Source: Leifsonia xyli
GTDB taxonomy: Bacteria; Actinomycetota; Actinomycetes; Actinomycetales; Microbacteriaceae
Assembly: GCA_003243275.1 (NCBI GenBank)
Contig: QFQR01000009.1
Location: 35,250 to 99,249 of the forward strand
Length of the DNA: 64,000 nucleotides
Reading direction: 5' to 3'
The notes under the pieces: generated by a model
What the model was told of the DNA's origin: nothing
Database searches by the model: none
The model's input: only the letters and a program-made list of their open reading frames with translations
Shown here: positions 8,723 through 17,026 of the stretch, piece by piece
Layout: each line of letters begins with the position of its first letter
How positions within the stretch are numbered: the first letter of the stretch is position 1
Program-made: the position numbers and the translations under genes

Positions 8723-9073
8723 ATGGGCGACGAAGCCCCCACCTCGGTCACGGCGACGGATGTCGACTTTGCCGGCATCCAGCGCTCCGAACCCTTCCAG
8801 CAACTCAAGAAACGACACCGATCGTTCGTGTTCCCCGTGCTCGGGCTCGCGCTCGTCTGGTACTTCGCCTACGTGCTGCTGGCCGGCTACGCCCCCGAGT
8901 TCATGGCGACACCCGTCTTCGGGCTCGTCAACATCGGCCTCCTGATCGGGCTCGCCCAGGTCGCCACGACCTTCATCGTGACGATGTGGTACGTCTGGTA
9001 CGCCAACCGGAGGCTCGACCCCATCGCGGAGGAGATCCGCGATGACGCCGCCGCGGCGGGGGGTGCGCGCTGA
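8723..9073 (+). CDS. DUF485 family membrane protein
   Basis: 116 residues with two membrane helices (about 37-57 and 70-93) and the family pattern: FQQLKKRHRSFVFPVLGLALVWYFAYVLLAGY then GLAQVATTFIVTMWYVWYANRRLDP. DUF485 proteins (YjcH type) are encoded with ActP symporters and are thought to be small partner subunits. The start ATG has a strong ribosome site (GAGGAGAGACG). The stop overlaps the start of the symporter (TGATG), so the pair is translationally coupled. Confidence 0.95.
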   Translation: MGDEAPTSVTATDVDFAGIQRSEPFQQLKKRHRSFVFPVLGLALVWYFAYVLLAGYAPEFMATPVFGLVNIGLLIGLAQVATTFIVTMWYVWYANRRLDPIAEEIRDDAAAAGGAR

Positions 9074-10686
9074 TGGCCCCCGCAGCGCTGCTCGAGACGA
9101 GCACCTCCCCCGGCGAGCCGATCCTCAACATCGCCATCTTCGGCGTGTTCGTGCTCGTGACGATGATCATCGTGTTCCGCGCCAGCCGGAACAACAAGAC
9201 CGCGGCCGACTACTACGCCGCCGGTCGCTCCTTCTCCGGCCCGCAGAACGGCACCGCGATCGCGGGCGACTACCTCTCGGCCGCATCCTTCCTCGGCATC
9301 TGCGGCGCGATCGCCCTCACCGGCTACGACGGGTTCCTCTACTCGATCGGCTTCCTGGTGGCGTGGCTCGTGGCGCTGCTGCTGGTGGCCGAGCTGCTGC
9401 GCAACACGGGCCGCTTCACGATGGCGGATGTGCTCTCGTTCCGCCTGAAGCAGCGCCCGGTGCGGATCGCCGCCGCCACCACGACGCTCGTCGTGTGCTT
9501 CTTCTACCTGCTGGCTCAGATGGCGGGCGCGGGCGGCCTCGTCTCGCTGCTGCTCGGCATCCCCGACAAAGTCGGCCAGGGGGTCGTGATCGCCGTCGTC
9601 GGCGCGCTCATGATCGTCTATGTGCTCGTCGGCGGCATGAAGGGCACCACCTGGGTGCAGATCATCAAGGCGGGTCTGCTGATCGCGGGCGCCGGTGTCA
9701 TGTCGGTCTGGGTGCTCGCCATCAACGGCTTCAACCTGTCGACGCTGCTCGAGAACGCGGTCGCCACCGCGGGCACCTCCGACATCCTGAACCCCGGCAT
9801 GAAGTACGGGGTGTCGGATGTCGCGCGCCTCGACTTCCTGTCGCTCGGCCTCGCGCTCGTGCTCGGCACCGCGGCTCTGCCGCACGTGCTGATGCGGTTC
9901 TACACGGTGCCGACCGCGAAGGAGGCCAGGCGCAGCGTCGTGTGGGCGATCTGGCTGATCGGCATCTTCTACGTGTTCACGCTCGTGCTCGGCTACGGCG
10001 CGGCGGCCCTCATCGGGCCGGAGACGATCGCGGCAGCGCCAGGCGGGGCGAACTCGGCGGCACCGCTGCTGGCCTTCGCGCTCGGCGGGCCGATCCTGCT
10101 GGGGCTCATCTCGGCGATCGCCTTCGCGACGATCCTCGCGGTCGTGGCGGGTCTCACGATCACGGCCGCGGCATCCTTCGCCCACGACATCTACGCGAGC
10201 GTCGTGAAGAAGGGCAAGGCCGACCCGACCACCGAGGTGAAGGTGGCGCGGCGCACGGTCGTCGTGATCGGCATCGTGGCGATCGCGGGCGGCATCCTCG
10301 CGAACGGACAGAACGTGGCGTTCCTGGTGGCGCTCGCGTTCGCGGTGGCGGCGGCGGCGAACCTGCCGACGATCGTCTACTCGCTGTTCTGGAAGCGGTT
10401 CAACACGCGCGGCGCGCTGTGGAGCATGTACACGGGGCTTCTCTCGTCGATCGTGCTGATCGTGTTCTCGCCCGTCGTGTCGGGCGGGCCGACGGCGATG
10501 ATCCCGACGGCCGACTTCGACCTCTGGCCGTTGTCGAACCCGGGCATCGTGTCGATCCCGCTCGCCTTCCTGGTGGGCTGGCTCGCATCCCTCACCCAGC
10601 GTGCGCCGGAGGATCCGGCCAAGCAGTCGGAGATGGAGGTGCGCTCCCTCACCGGCATCGGGGCGGAGGGCGCCACCCAGCACTGA
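9073..10686 (+). CDS. ActP-like cation/acetate symporter
   Basis: 537-residue sodium:solute symporter, close to the ActP group (usual length about 530-550), with about 13 helices. Family features include the N-terminal NNKTAADYYAAGRSFSGPQNGTAIAGDYLSAASFLG and later AALPHVLMRFYTVPTAKEARRS, characteristic of acetate-type members. Predicted role: sodium- or proton-driven uptake of acetate or a related monocarboxylate. It is coupled to the DUF485 gene (TGATG). A strong hairpin follows the stop (10692-10728). The divergent LytS/LytT-type operon is the obvious candidate regulator. Confidence 0.92.
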   Translation: MAPAALLETSTSPGEPILNIAIFGVFVLVTMIIVFRASRNNKTAADYYAAGRSFSGPQNGTAIAGDYLSAASFLGICGAIALTGYDGFLYSIGFLVAWLVALLLVAELLRNTGRFTMADVLSFRLKQRPVRIAAATTTLVVCFFYLLAQMAGAGGLVSLLLGIPDKVGQGVVIAVVGALMIVYVLVGGMKGTTWVQIIKAGLLIAGAGVMSVWVLAINGFNLSTLLENAVATAGTSDILNPGMKYGVSDVARLDFLSLGLALVLGTAALPHVLMRFYTVPTAKEARRSVVWAIWLIGIFYVFTLVLGYGAAALIGPETIAAAPGGANSAAPLLAFALGGPILLGLISAIAFATILAVVAGLTITAAASFAHDIYASVVKKGKADPTTEVKVARRTVVVIGIVAIAGGILANGQNVAFLVALAFAVAAAANLPTIVYSLFWKRFNTRGALWSMYTGLLSSIVLIVFSPVVSGGPTAMIPTADFDLWPLSNPGIVSIPLAFLVGWLASLTQRAPEDPAKQSEMEVRSLTGIGAEGATQH

Positions 10687-10691
10687 GACCA

Positions 10692-10728
10692 GGCGGGGGC
10701 GGATGCAGTGCCTGGCGCCGCCCCCGCC
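10692..10728 (+). terminator. Terminator-like hairpin after actP
   Basis: Perfect 11-bp stem GGCGGGGGCGG/CCGCCCCCGCC with a 15-nt loop, six bases after the symporter stop. There is no T tract, which is usual for actinobacterial terminators. Confidence 0.6.
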
Positions 10729-10747
10729 GAATCCCCGCGCGTGGTGG

Positions 10748-10829
10748 GGGTGCTCGTAGCTCCAGCTACAGTCTCGCCGCCCCAGACGGTACGGGGGCGC
10801 CGAGGTCGTAGCTGGAGCTACGAGCACCC
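10748..10829. repeat. Long palindrome, GCTCGTAGCTCC family
   Basis: Two perfect 22-nt arms at 10748-10769 and 10808-10829 (GTGCTCGTAGCTCCAGCTAC is the inner part of the left arm), 38-nt loop. The arm itself contains the self-complementary GTAGCTCCAGCTAC-like core. The right arm ends 15 nt before the acetyltransferase start. Confidence 0.85.
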
Positions 10830-10844
10830 TGCCAGGATGGGCAG

Positions 10845-11492
10845 GTGACTGCGACGCGACCCGGGAGGGTGCCGCTGGTCGGGCGCTACGTGCGGCTCGA
10901 CCCCTACACGGATGCCGAGCTGCCGGCGCTCTGGCGGGCGCTCGGGCATCCCGAGGTGCACGCGGGCGGATACGGCGGCGGCCCCGCAGGGCTCCCCGCG
11001 GATGAGGCGGCCTACGCCGAGTGGGCGCCGCGCTACTTCCCGCACGAGCGGGGCATCACCTACGTGGTGCGCATCGCATCCGGACCCCACCGGGGCGAGG
11101 TGGTCGGCGCGAGCAGCATGGCCGACTTCGACGAGGCGCGCGAGACCGCCCACATCGGCTGGACCGCCTACGACCCGCGCGTCTGGGGAACCCAGGTGAA
11201 CGTGGAGGCGAAGCTGCTCATGCTCGGCCACCTCTTCGACCACGGCTTCGGCCGGGTGAAGCTGCAGGCGGATGCGGCGAACGAGCGCTCGCGCGCCGCG
11301 ATCGCCAAGCTCGGCGCCTCCTTCGAGGGCATCGCACGCCGCGACCAGCGCCGCGCCGACGGGTCCTGGCGCGACGCCGCGATCTTCTCGGTGCTCGTCA
11401 CGGAGTGGCCCGAGGTGCGCGCGGGCCTCGAGCGCCGCCTCGGCGACTGGGGCGAGCGTCCGGTGCTCTACCGCTCGGTGCCGTCGGGCTGA
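10845..11492 (+). CDS. GNAT family N-acetyltransferase (RimJ/RimL-like)
   Basis: 215 residues. The pattern matches GNAT proteins of the Acetyltransf_3 type: substrate-side GRYVRLDPYTDAELPALW at the N-terminus, AHIGWTAYDPRVWGTQVN (about 105-122) as the acetyl-CoA-binding strand region, and RVKLQADAANERSRAAIAKLGASFEG (about 136-161), the conserved N-x-x-S-R-x-A-x-x-K-L-G segment. It probably transfers acetyl from acetyl-CoA to an amine on a small molecule or protein N-terminus. GTG start with an AGGATG-like box six bases upstream. The 3' end overlaps the convergent MFS gene by 25 nt. Confidence 0.85.
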   Translation: MTATRPGRVPLVGRYVRLDPYTDAELPALWRALGHPEVHAGGYGGGPAGLPADEAAYAEWAPRYFPHERGITYVVRIASGPHRGEVVGASSMADFDEARETAHIGWTAYDPRVWGTQVNVEAKLLMLGHLFDHGFGRVKLQADAANERSRAAIAKLGASFEGIARRDQRRADGSWRDAAIFSVLVTEWPEVRAGLERRLGDWGERPVLYRSVPSG

Positions 11493-13111
11493 GGGGGCGA
11501 GGCGGGCACGGCATCCGCATCCGTCTCCTCCGGCCGCCGCCCCGAGCCGAGACTCAGCGTCGCCAGCAGGCCGACGCCCAGGAACCCCGCCGCCGTGAAC
11601 GCGGATGCGCGGGTCGCCTCGCTGAAGGCGGCACGCGCCGCCTCCGCCGCCTCCGGCGAGCGCGCCTCGAGCCCCGGGATCGCGGAGCCCGCCGAGTCGA
11701 CCACCGCGTCGATCACCTGCTGCCGCACCGCGCTCGGCAGCTCCGACGGCAGCCGGTCGTCGAGCTGGCTCGCGAGCGAGGTGAACAGCACCGTGCCGAG
11801 GATCGCGATGCCGAGCGCCGAACCGACCTGCCGCGAGGTCGACTGGGTGCCCGAGGCCTGCCCGCTCTGCGCCACCGGCACCTCCGCGAGCACCACCCCG
11901 GTGAGCTGCGCGGTCGCGAGTCCCACGCCGAAGCCGTAGACGAGCAGGCCGATCGCGGTCTGCCACCAGGGGGTGTCGACCGCGATCACGAGCGCGATGA
12001 CGACGAGTCCCACGATCTCGGCCAGGATGCCGGCCCGCACCACCCACACGGGCGGCACGCGTCCCGAGGTCGCACCCGCGAATCCGGATGCCACGAACGA
12101 TCCGCCGGCGAGCGCCAGCAGCAGGAACCCGGTCTGCAGGGCGTCGTAGCCGAGCACGTTCTGCAGCCAGAGCGGCAGCGACAGGATGATGCCGAACTCG
12201 CCGAGCGACACGATGAGCGCCGCGATGTTGCCGTTGCGAAATGACGCCAGCCGGAACAGTGGGAACGCGATCATGGTGGGCAGGCCGCGACGTTCGCGGT
12301 GCACGCCCCAGGCCACGAAGGCGACGAGCGCGAGCGCGGCGAGGCCGAACGCGAAGGGGATGGGCGACACCTCGAGCGTCCAGAAGTCGGGCGTGCCGGC
12401 CTCGGAGCTCCACCAGCCGTAGCTGCGGCCCTCGATGAGCGCGAACACGAGACTCGTGAACAGCAGCACCGAGAGCGCCGCGCCCACCAGGTCGACGCGC
12501 CGCGGCACGTCGGCGCGCGACTCCCGCACCACGAGCAGCGCCCCGACCACGATCAGGATGCCGAGCGGCAGGTTGATGCCGAAGGCCCATCGCCACGAGA
12601 AGTCGGTGGTGAGCCAGCCGCCGAGCAGCGGCCCGACCGCCGCCATGCCGCCGATCGTCGAGCCCCAGACGGCGAAGGCGATGCCGCGCTCGCGGCCGAA
12701 GAAGGTGGCGTTCAGCAGCGAGAGGGTGGCAGGCAGGATCATCGCGCCGCCGAAACCCTGCACGACCCGCGCCGCGATGAGCAGCTCGCCGTTCGGGGCG
12801 AGGGCCGCGGCGACGCTCGACGCGGCGAACAGGGCGACGCCGATCAGCAGCATCCGCCGCCGGCCGAAGCGGTCGGCGAGGGTGCCGAACACCAGCAGCA
12901 GGCTCGCGAAGACGAGCGTGTACGACTCCTGCACCCACTGCACCTGGGTCGAGCTGATGTCCAGCTCGTCGACCACCGAGGGGATCGCGACGTTGACGAT
13001 CGTCGAGTCGACGATGATGAGCGCGACGGCGAGCGAGATGAACACCAGGCCGACCCAGCGGCGGGGGTCGGGGGAGGCGGATGCGGCGAAGCCGTCGCGT
13101 GAGGCGGACAC
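11468..13111 (-). CDS. DHA2 family MFS drug exporter
   Basis: 547 residues, about 14 helices, in line with the EmrB/QacA (DHA2) subfamily. Helix 1 reads WVGLVFISLAVALIIVDSTIVNVAIPSV with the family D-x-T-I-V-N-V-A-(L/I)-P motif (residues about 19-46). Motif A is GTLADRFGRRRMLLIG (about 78-93), and antiporter motif C-like glycines lie in GPLLGGWLTTDFSWRWAFGINLP. Expected function: proton-driven export of toxic compounds. The long C-terminal region after residue 500 is Ala-rich. GTG start; a TAGCAT box lies 8 nt upstream. Convergent with the acetyltransferase gene. Confidence 0.9.
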   Translation of the reverse strand: MSASRDGFAASASPDPRRWVGLVFISLAVALIIVDSTIVNVAIPSVVDELDISSTQVQWVQESYTLVFASLLLVFGTLADRFGRRRMLLIGVALFAASSVAAALAPNGELLIAARVVQGFGGAMILPATLSLLNATFFGRERGIAFAVWGSTIGGMAAVGPLLGGWLTTDFSWRWAFGINLPLGILIVVGALLVVRESRADVPRRVDLVGAALSVLLFTSLVFALIEGRSYGWWSSEAGTPDFWTLEVSPIPFAFGLAALALVAFVAWGVHRERRGLPTMIAFPLFRLASFRNGNIAALIVSLGEFGIILSLPLWLQNVLGYDALQTGFLLLALAGGSFVASGFAGATSGRVPPVWVVRAGILAEIVGLVVIALVIAVDTPWWQTAIGLLVYGFGVGLATAQLTGVVLAEVPVAQSGQASGTQSTSRQVGSALGIAILGTVLFTSLASQLDDRLPSELPSAVRQQVIDAVVDSAGSAIPGLEARSPEAAEAARAAFSEATRASAFTAAGFLGVGLLATLSLGSGRRPEETDADAVPASPPQPDGTER

Positions 13112-13154
13112 GGATCCCGATGCTACGCCCGCCCGTGCCCGGTACTCTCGCCCT

Positions 13155-13478
13155 ATGACCGCCGACGCGCCCGCCGCCGCCCCTCAGGATCCGCGCGACG
13201 AGCTGCTGCGCTATCGGCAGAGCATCGACAACATCGACGCCGCCCTCATCCACCTGCTCGCCGAGCGGTTCAAGGCCACCCAGTCGGTCGGTCGGTTGAA
13301 GGCGGCGAGCGGGATGCCGGCGTCGGACCCGGGGCGGGAGAAGGAGCAGATCGCGCGGCTGCGGGCGCTCGCCTCCGAGTCGCATCTGGATCCGGAGTTC
13401 GCGGAGAAGTGGTTCACCTTCGTGGTGGCCGAGGTGATCCACCACCACGAGCGGCTCGCGGGCGGCGCGGAGGAGTGA
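13155..13478 (+). CDS. Chorismate mutase (AroQ type)
   Basis: 107-residue all-helical protein matching the monofunctional AroQ fold: LRYRQSIDNIDAALIHLLAERFKATQSVGRLKA (about 20-52) carries the active-site Arg, the second Arg and the Lys of the first helix; the ending helix PEFAEKWFTFVVAEVIHHHERL closes the domain. It converts chorismate to prephenate for Phe/Tyr synthesis. Leaderless-type start: TACTCT (13143-13148) is exactly 6 nt before the ATG. The stop overlaps the GTG start of the SDR gene (GTGA), so the two are coupled. Confidence 0.93.
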   Translation: MTADAPAAAPQDPRDELLRYRQSIDNIDAALIHLLAERFKATQSVGRLKAASGMPASDPGREKEQIARLRALASESHLDPEFAEKWFTFVVAEVIHHHERLAGGAEE

Positions 13479-14398
13479 GCGAGGCCTGGGACCCGCGGGC
13501 GCTGCCCTCGCTCGCCGGGCGCACCGTCGTCGTCACGGGCGGCAACGCGGGCATCGGCTACTTCGTGTCGGAGCAGCTCGCGGGCGCGGGGGCCCGGGTG
13601 GTGATCGCGGCCCGCTCGAGCGAGAAGGCGCAACTCGCGATCGCGTCGATCCGCGAGCGGGTTCCGGAGGCCGCGCTCGCCCACGTGCGGCTCGACCTCA
13701 GCTCGCTCGCCTCGGTGCGTGAGGCGGCGGAGGAGCTCGCTGCATTCCGTCCGCTGCATGCGCTGGTGAACAACGCGGGGCTCGTGGTCGCATCGCGGCA
13801 CCGGCAGCTCACCGCCGAGGGCTTCGAGCTCACCGTGGGCGGCAACTTCCTCGGACATTTCGCGCTCACGGCGCTGCTGTTCCCGGCGCTCGCGGGGGGC
13901 GGCCGGGTGGTCGGGCTCGGCAGCGACTCGACGCGCATGGTGCGGCTGGATGCGGGCGATCTGTGGTCGGAGCGCCGCTATCGGCCGTTCCGCGCCTACG
14001 CCTTCTCGAAGCACGCGGTGCAGGGCTTCCAGCTGGAGCTCGCCCGGCGCCTCGCCGCTGCGGCCGATTCTCGGGAGTCGCTGCTCGCGCATCCGGGATG
14101 GGCGACCAACGGCTACGCGGAGAAGCGCCCAGGCATCACCGACCGCGATCCGCTCGGCGGGCGCTTCTTCGAGTCGGCCACCGGCTGGATCGGGCAGGGC
14201 AAGGATCGCGGCGCCTGGCCGGTCGTGCGCGCCGCAGCCGACCCGGATGCCGTGAACGGCATGTACTTCGGCCCGAGCCGCCAGCTCGCCGGGGTTCCGG
14301 TGCCGACGCGACCGGTCGCCTCCTCCGCCGACCCCGCGTTCGGCGCGGCGCTGTGGGCGGACGCGGAGGCGAAGAGCGGCATCCGCTTCCCCGTGTGA
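13475..14398 (+). CDS. Short-chain dehydrogenase/reductase
   Basis: 307 residues. Rossmann NAD(P) motif TGGNAGIGYFVSEQL (about residues 22-36), the ALVNNAG strand motif, and the catalytic pair in YAFSKHA (Tyr and Lys) with Ser in GLGSDS. It resembles retinol-dehydrogenase/oxidoreductase-like SDRs of the extended-tail type (WATNGYAEKRPG). The substrate cannot be told. I chose the GTG that overlaps the chorismate mutase stop: reading further upstream runs inside that gene and adds only a low-complexity Arg/Gly stretch. Confidence 0.88.
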   Translation: MSEAWDPRALPSLAGRTVVVTGGNAGIGYFVSEQLAGAGARVVIAARSSEKAQLAIASIRERVPEAALAHVRLDLSSLASVREAAEELAAFRPLHALVNNAGLVVASRHRQLTAEGFELTVGGNFLGHFALTALLFPALAGGGRVVGLGSDSTRMVRLDAGDLWSERRYRPFRAYAFSKHAVQGFQLELARRLAAAADSRESLLAHPGWATNGYAEKRPGITDRDPLGGRFFESATGWIGQGKDRGAWPVVRAAADPDAVNGMYFGPSRQLAGVPVPTRPVASSADPAFGAALWADAEAKSGIRFPV

Positions 14399-14404
14399 GC
14401 GCCC

Positions 14405-14600
14405 GGTGGTCTCGACGCGTCGCCTGCGGCGGCGCTCCTCGACCCCCCGCCGGCCGAGTACCCCGCGCAGCCGCGCGACCCGCCGGTTGATTCCCCCGCT
14501 CCTCTGCACGACCCGCTAGTTGATTCCCCCGCGCAGCCGCACTACTCCGCTGGTTGAGTAGCCCGCGTAGCGGGCGTATCGAAACCCCCAGGCCCCCCGC
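14405..14600. repeat. Decayed REP-like repeats between SDR and purL
   Basis: This 200-nt gap holds one clear family A copy in reverse (14547-14586, CCGCTGGTTGAGTAGCCCGC to GTATCGAAACC) and, to its left, several broken pieces: GGTGGTCTCGACGC...CTCCTCGACC at about 14405-14446, then 'GCCGGTTGATTCCCCC' and 'GCTAGTTGATTCCCCC'. It looks like a pile-up of degenerating copies. Confidence 0.7.
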
Positions 14601-16892
14601 TCAGGCGAAGCGCGCCCGCAGCGGCTCGCGGAAGGTCGCCGCGAGCTCGTCCACGGATGCCGTGAAGAGCCCCTGCACTTCGAGCGCCGGTTCCGAGTCG
14701 GTGACGCCGATGCGCAGCACCGGGTAGCCGCGGCCCTCGCAGAGGCGCGTGAACTTCACATCCTCCTCGCGCGGCACCGCCACCAGCACGCGCCCGGTCG
14801 ACTCGGAGAACAGGGCGGTCGCCGCATCCACCCCGTCGCGCACCAGCAGTTCGTCGAGGAACACCCGCGCGCCGACACCGAAGCGCAGCACGCCCTCGGC
14901 GAGCGCGATGGCGAGGCCGCCGTCGGCGAGGTCGTGCGCGGCGTTCAGCAGCCCCTCGTAGGCGGCCGCCGAGAGCAGCGAGGCGAGGTCGCGCTCGCGG
15001 TCGAGGTCGACTACCGGGGGGCGTCCGCCGAGGTGGCCGTGCACGATGCCGGCCCAGGCCGAGCCGTCGAGTTCGAGCGCTGTCGTGCCGAGCAGGTAGA
15101 GGTTGTCGCCGGCGTCCTGCCAGCCCGACGGCACGCGCCGCCCGACGTCGTCGATCGTGCCCATGACGGCGACGACCGGGGTCGGGTGGATCGGCACGTC
15201 GCCGGTCTGGTTGTAGAACGAGACGTTACCGCCGGTGACCGGGATGCCGAGCTGCAGGCATCCGTCGGCGAGTCCCTCGACGGCGCGGGAGAACTGCCAC
15301 ATCACCTCGGGGTTCTCCGGGCTGCCGAAGTTGAGGCAGTCGGACACCGCGACCGGGGTGGCGCCCGTGACGGCGACGTTGCGGTAGGCCTCGGCGAGGG
15401 CGAGCTGCGCCCCCTGGTACGGATCGAGGTAGCAGTAGCGGCCGTTGGCGTCCGTCGCGAGCGCGAAGCCGAGCCCCGACGACTCGTCGACGCGCACCAT
15501 GCCACCGTCGTCGGGGTAGCTGAGTGCTGTATTCCCGAGCACGTACTTGTCGTACTGCGAGGTGATCCAGCTCTTGTCGGCGAGGTTCGCCGAGCCGAGC
15601 AGCCGCAGCACCTGCTCCTTCAGCGCGTCGCCGGATGCCGGTCGCGCGAGCCCGGATGCCGTGTCGGCGTTCAGGTGGTCGATCCACGTCGGGTAGGCGA
15701 CGGGCCGCTCGTACACGGGCCCGTCGACCGCGACGGTGCGCGGGTCGACGTCGACGATGCGCTCGCCCTTCCACTCGATGACGAGCCGTCCGCCGCCCGT
15801 GACCTCGCCAAGCACGCTCGCCTCGACATCCCACTTGTCGATGACCGCGAGGAAGGCCTCGAGCTTCTCGGGGGCGACGACCGCCATCATGCGCTCCTGG
15901 CTCTCCGACATGAGGATCTCCTCGGCGGTGAGCGTGGGGTCGCGCAGCAGCACCTCGTCGAGCACGATGTGCATGCCGCCATCGCCATTCGATGCGAGCT
16001 CGGAGGTGGCGCACGAGATGCCGGCCGCCCCGAGGTCTTGGATGCCCTCCACGAGCCCCTCGCGGTACAGCTCGAGGCAGCACTCGATGAGCACCTTCTC
16101 CATGAACGGGTCGCCCACCTGCACGGCGGGGCGCTTGCGGCCGGAGCCTTCGTCGAAGGATTCCGAGGCGAGAATGGATGCGCCGCCGATGCCGTCGCCG
16201 CCCGTGCGCGCCCCGAACAGCACCACCTTGTTGCCGATGCCGCGGGCGTTGGCGAGGTGCAGGTCTTCGTGGCGGAGCACGCCCACCGCGAGCGCGTTGA
16301 CGAGCGGGTTGGCCTGGTAGATGGGGTCGAACCAGGTCTCGCCGCCGATGTTGGGGAGGCCGAGGCAGTTGCCGTAGAAGCTGATGCCCGAGACGACGCC
16401 GGGCACGACGCGCGCCGTGTCGGGATGGTCGAGCGCGCCGAAGCGCAGCGCATCCATCACCGCGACGGGTCGCGCGCCCATCGAGATGATGTCGCGCACG
16501 ATGCCGCCGACGCCGGTCGCGGCGCCCTGGAACGGCTCGACGTAGCTGGGGTGGTTGTGGCTCTCGATCTTGAAGGTGACGGCCCAGCCTTCGCCGATGT
16601 CGACGACGCCCGCATTCTCGCCCATGCCGACCATGAGGTTCTTGGTCATCTCGGGGCTGACCTTCTGCCCGAACTGCCGCAGCCACACCTTGGAGCTCTT
16701 GTAGGAGCAGTGCTCGCTCCACATCACCGAGTACATGGCGAGCTCGCCGCTCGTGGGGCGGCGCCCGAGGATCTCGCGGATGCGCTGGTACTCGTCGGTC
16801 TTCAGCCCGAGCGCCGCGTACGGCTGCTCCTTCTCCGGCGTCGCGGCGGCGTTCTCGACGGTGTCGACGACGTGCGTCGAGGGGATGCTCAC
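14601..16892 (-). CDS. purL: Phosphoribosylformylglycinamidine synthase subunit PurL
   Basis: 763-residue small-type PurL, the ATP-dependent synthetase of the PurLQS complex that converts FGAR to FGAM with ammonia from PurQ. Signatures: MWSEHCSYKSSKVWLRQF (about 53-70) with the catalytic His, the glycine-rich GENAGVVDIGEGWAVTFKIESHNHPSYVEPFQGAATGVGGIVRDI region (about 90-134), and the repeat of these modules in the C-terminal half (GGNVSFYNQTGDVPI). GTG start with AAGGAG about 11 nt upstream. It is transcribed alone; purQ and purS lie 5.5 kb away beyond an accessory stretch, although they often sit next to purL. Confidence 0.98.
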   Translation of the reverse strand: MSIPSTHVVDTVENAAATPEKEQPYAALGLKTDEYQRIREILGRRPTSGELAMYSVMWSEHCSYKSSKVWLRQFGQKVSPEMTKNLMVGMGENAGVVDIGEGWAVTFKIESHNHPSYVEPFQGAATGVGGIVRDIISMGARPVAVMDALRFGALDHPDTARVVPGVVSGISFYGNCLGLPNIGGETWFDPIYQANPLVNALAVGVLRHEDLHLANARGIGNKVVLFGARTGGDGIGGASILASESFDEGSGRKRPAVQVGDPFMEKVLIECCLELYREGLVEGIQDLGAAGISCATSELASNGDGGMHIVLDEVLLRDPTLTAEEILMSESQERMMAVVAPEKLEAFLAVIDKWDVEASVLGEVTGGGRLVIEWKGERIVDVDPRTVAVDGPVYERPVAYPTWIDHLNADTASGLARPASGDALKEQVLRLLGSANLADKSWITSQYDKYVLGNTALSYPDDGGMVRVDESSGLGFALATDANGRYCYLDPYQGAQLALAEAYRNVAVTGATPVAVSDCLNFGSPENPEVMWQFSRAVEGLADGCLQLGIPVTGGNVSFYNQTGDVPIHPTPVVAVMGTIDDVGRRVPSGWQDAGDNLYLLGTTALELDGSAWAGIVHGHLGGRPPVVDLDRERDLASLLSAAAYEGLLNAAHDLADGGLAIALAEGVLRFGVGARVFLDELLVRDGVDAATALFSESTGRVLVAVPREEDVKFTRLCEGRGYPVLRIGVTDSEPALEVQGLFTASVDELAATFREPLRARFA

Positions 16893-16972
16893 GGGGGCGT
16901 GCTCCTTGCGGGCGGGGCGGATGCGGCAGCCCTGTCATCCTACCGGCGCGCCTTCCCGGCTCGACTCCCGCC

Positions 16973-17026
16973 GAGAGGGCGCAAACCGTGGCATCCGCGC
17001 CCGGGAACCACGGTTCGCGCCCTCTC
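16973..17026. repeat. Long palindrome, GAGAGGGCGC family (copy 1)
   Basis: Arms of 19 nt (GAGAGGGCGCAAACCGTGG and complement, one mismatch), loop beginning CATCCGCGCCCGGGAA. The right arm overlaps the last bases of the DUF559 gene. A second copy with the same loop is found at 17989-18042, on the other side of that gene. Confidence 0.85.

Noticed and set aside
10681..10844. An attenuator or riboswitch between actP and the acetyltransferase
   Set aside because: The structure is explained by a terminator-like hairpin plus a family palindrome; no known aptamer pattern seen.
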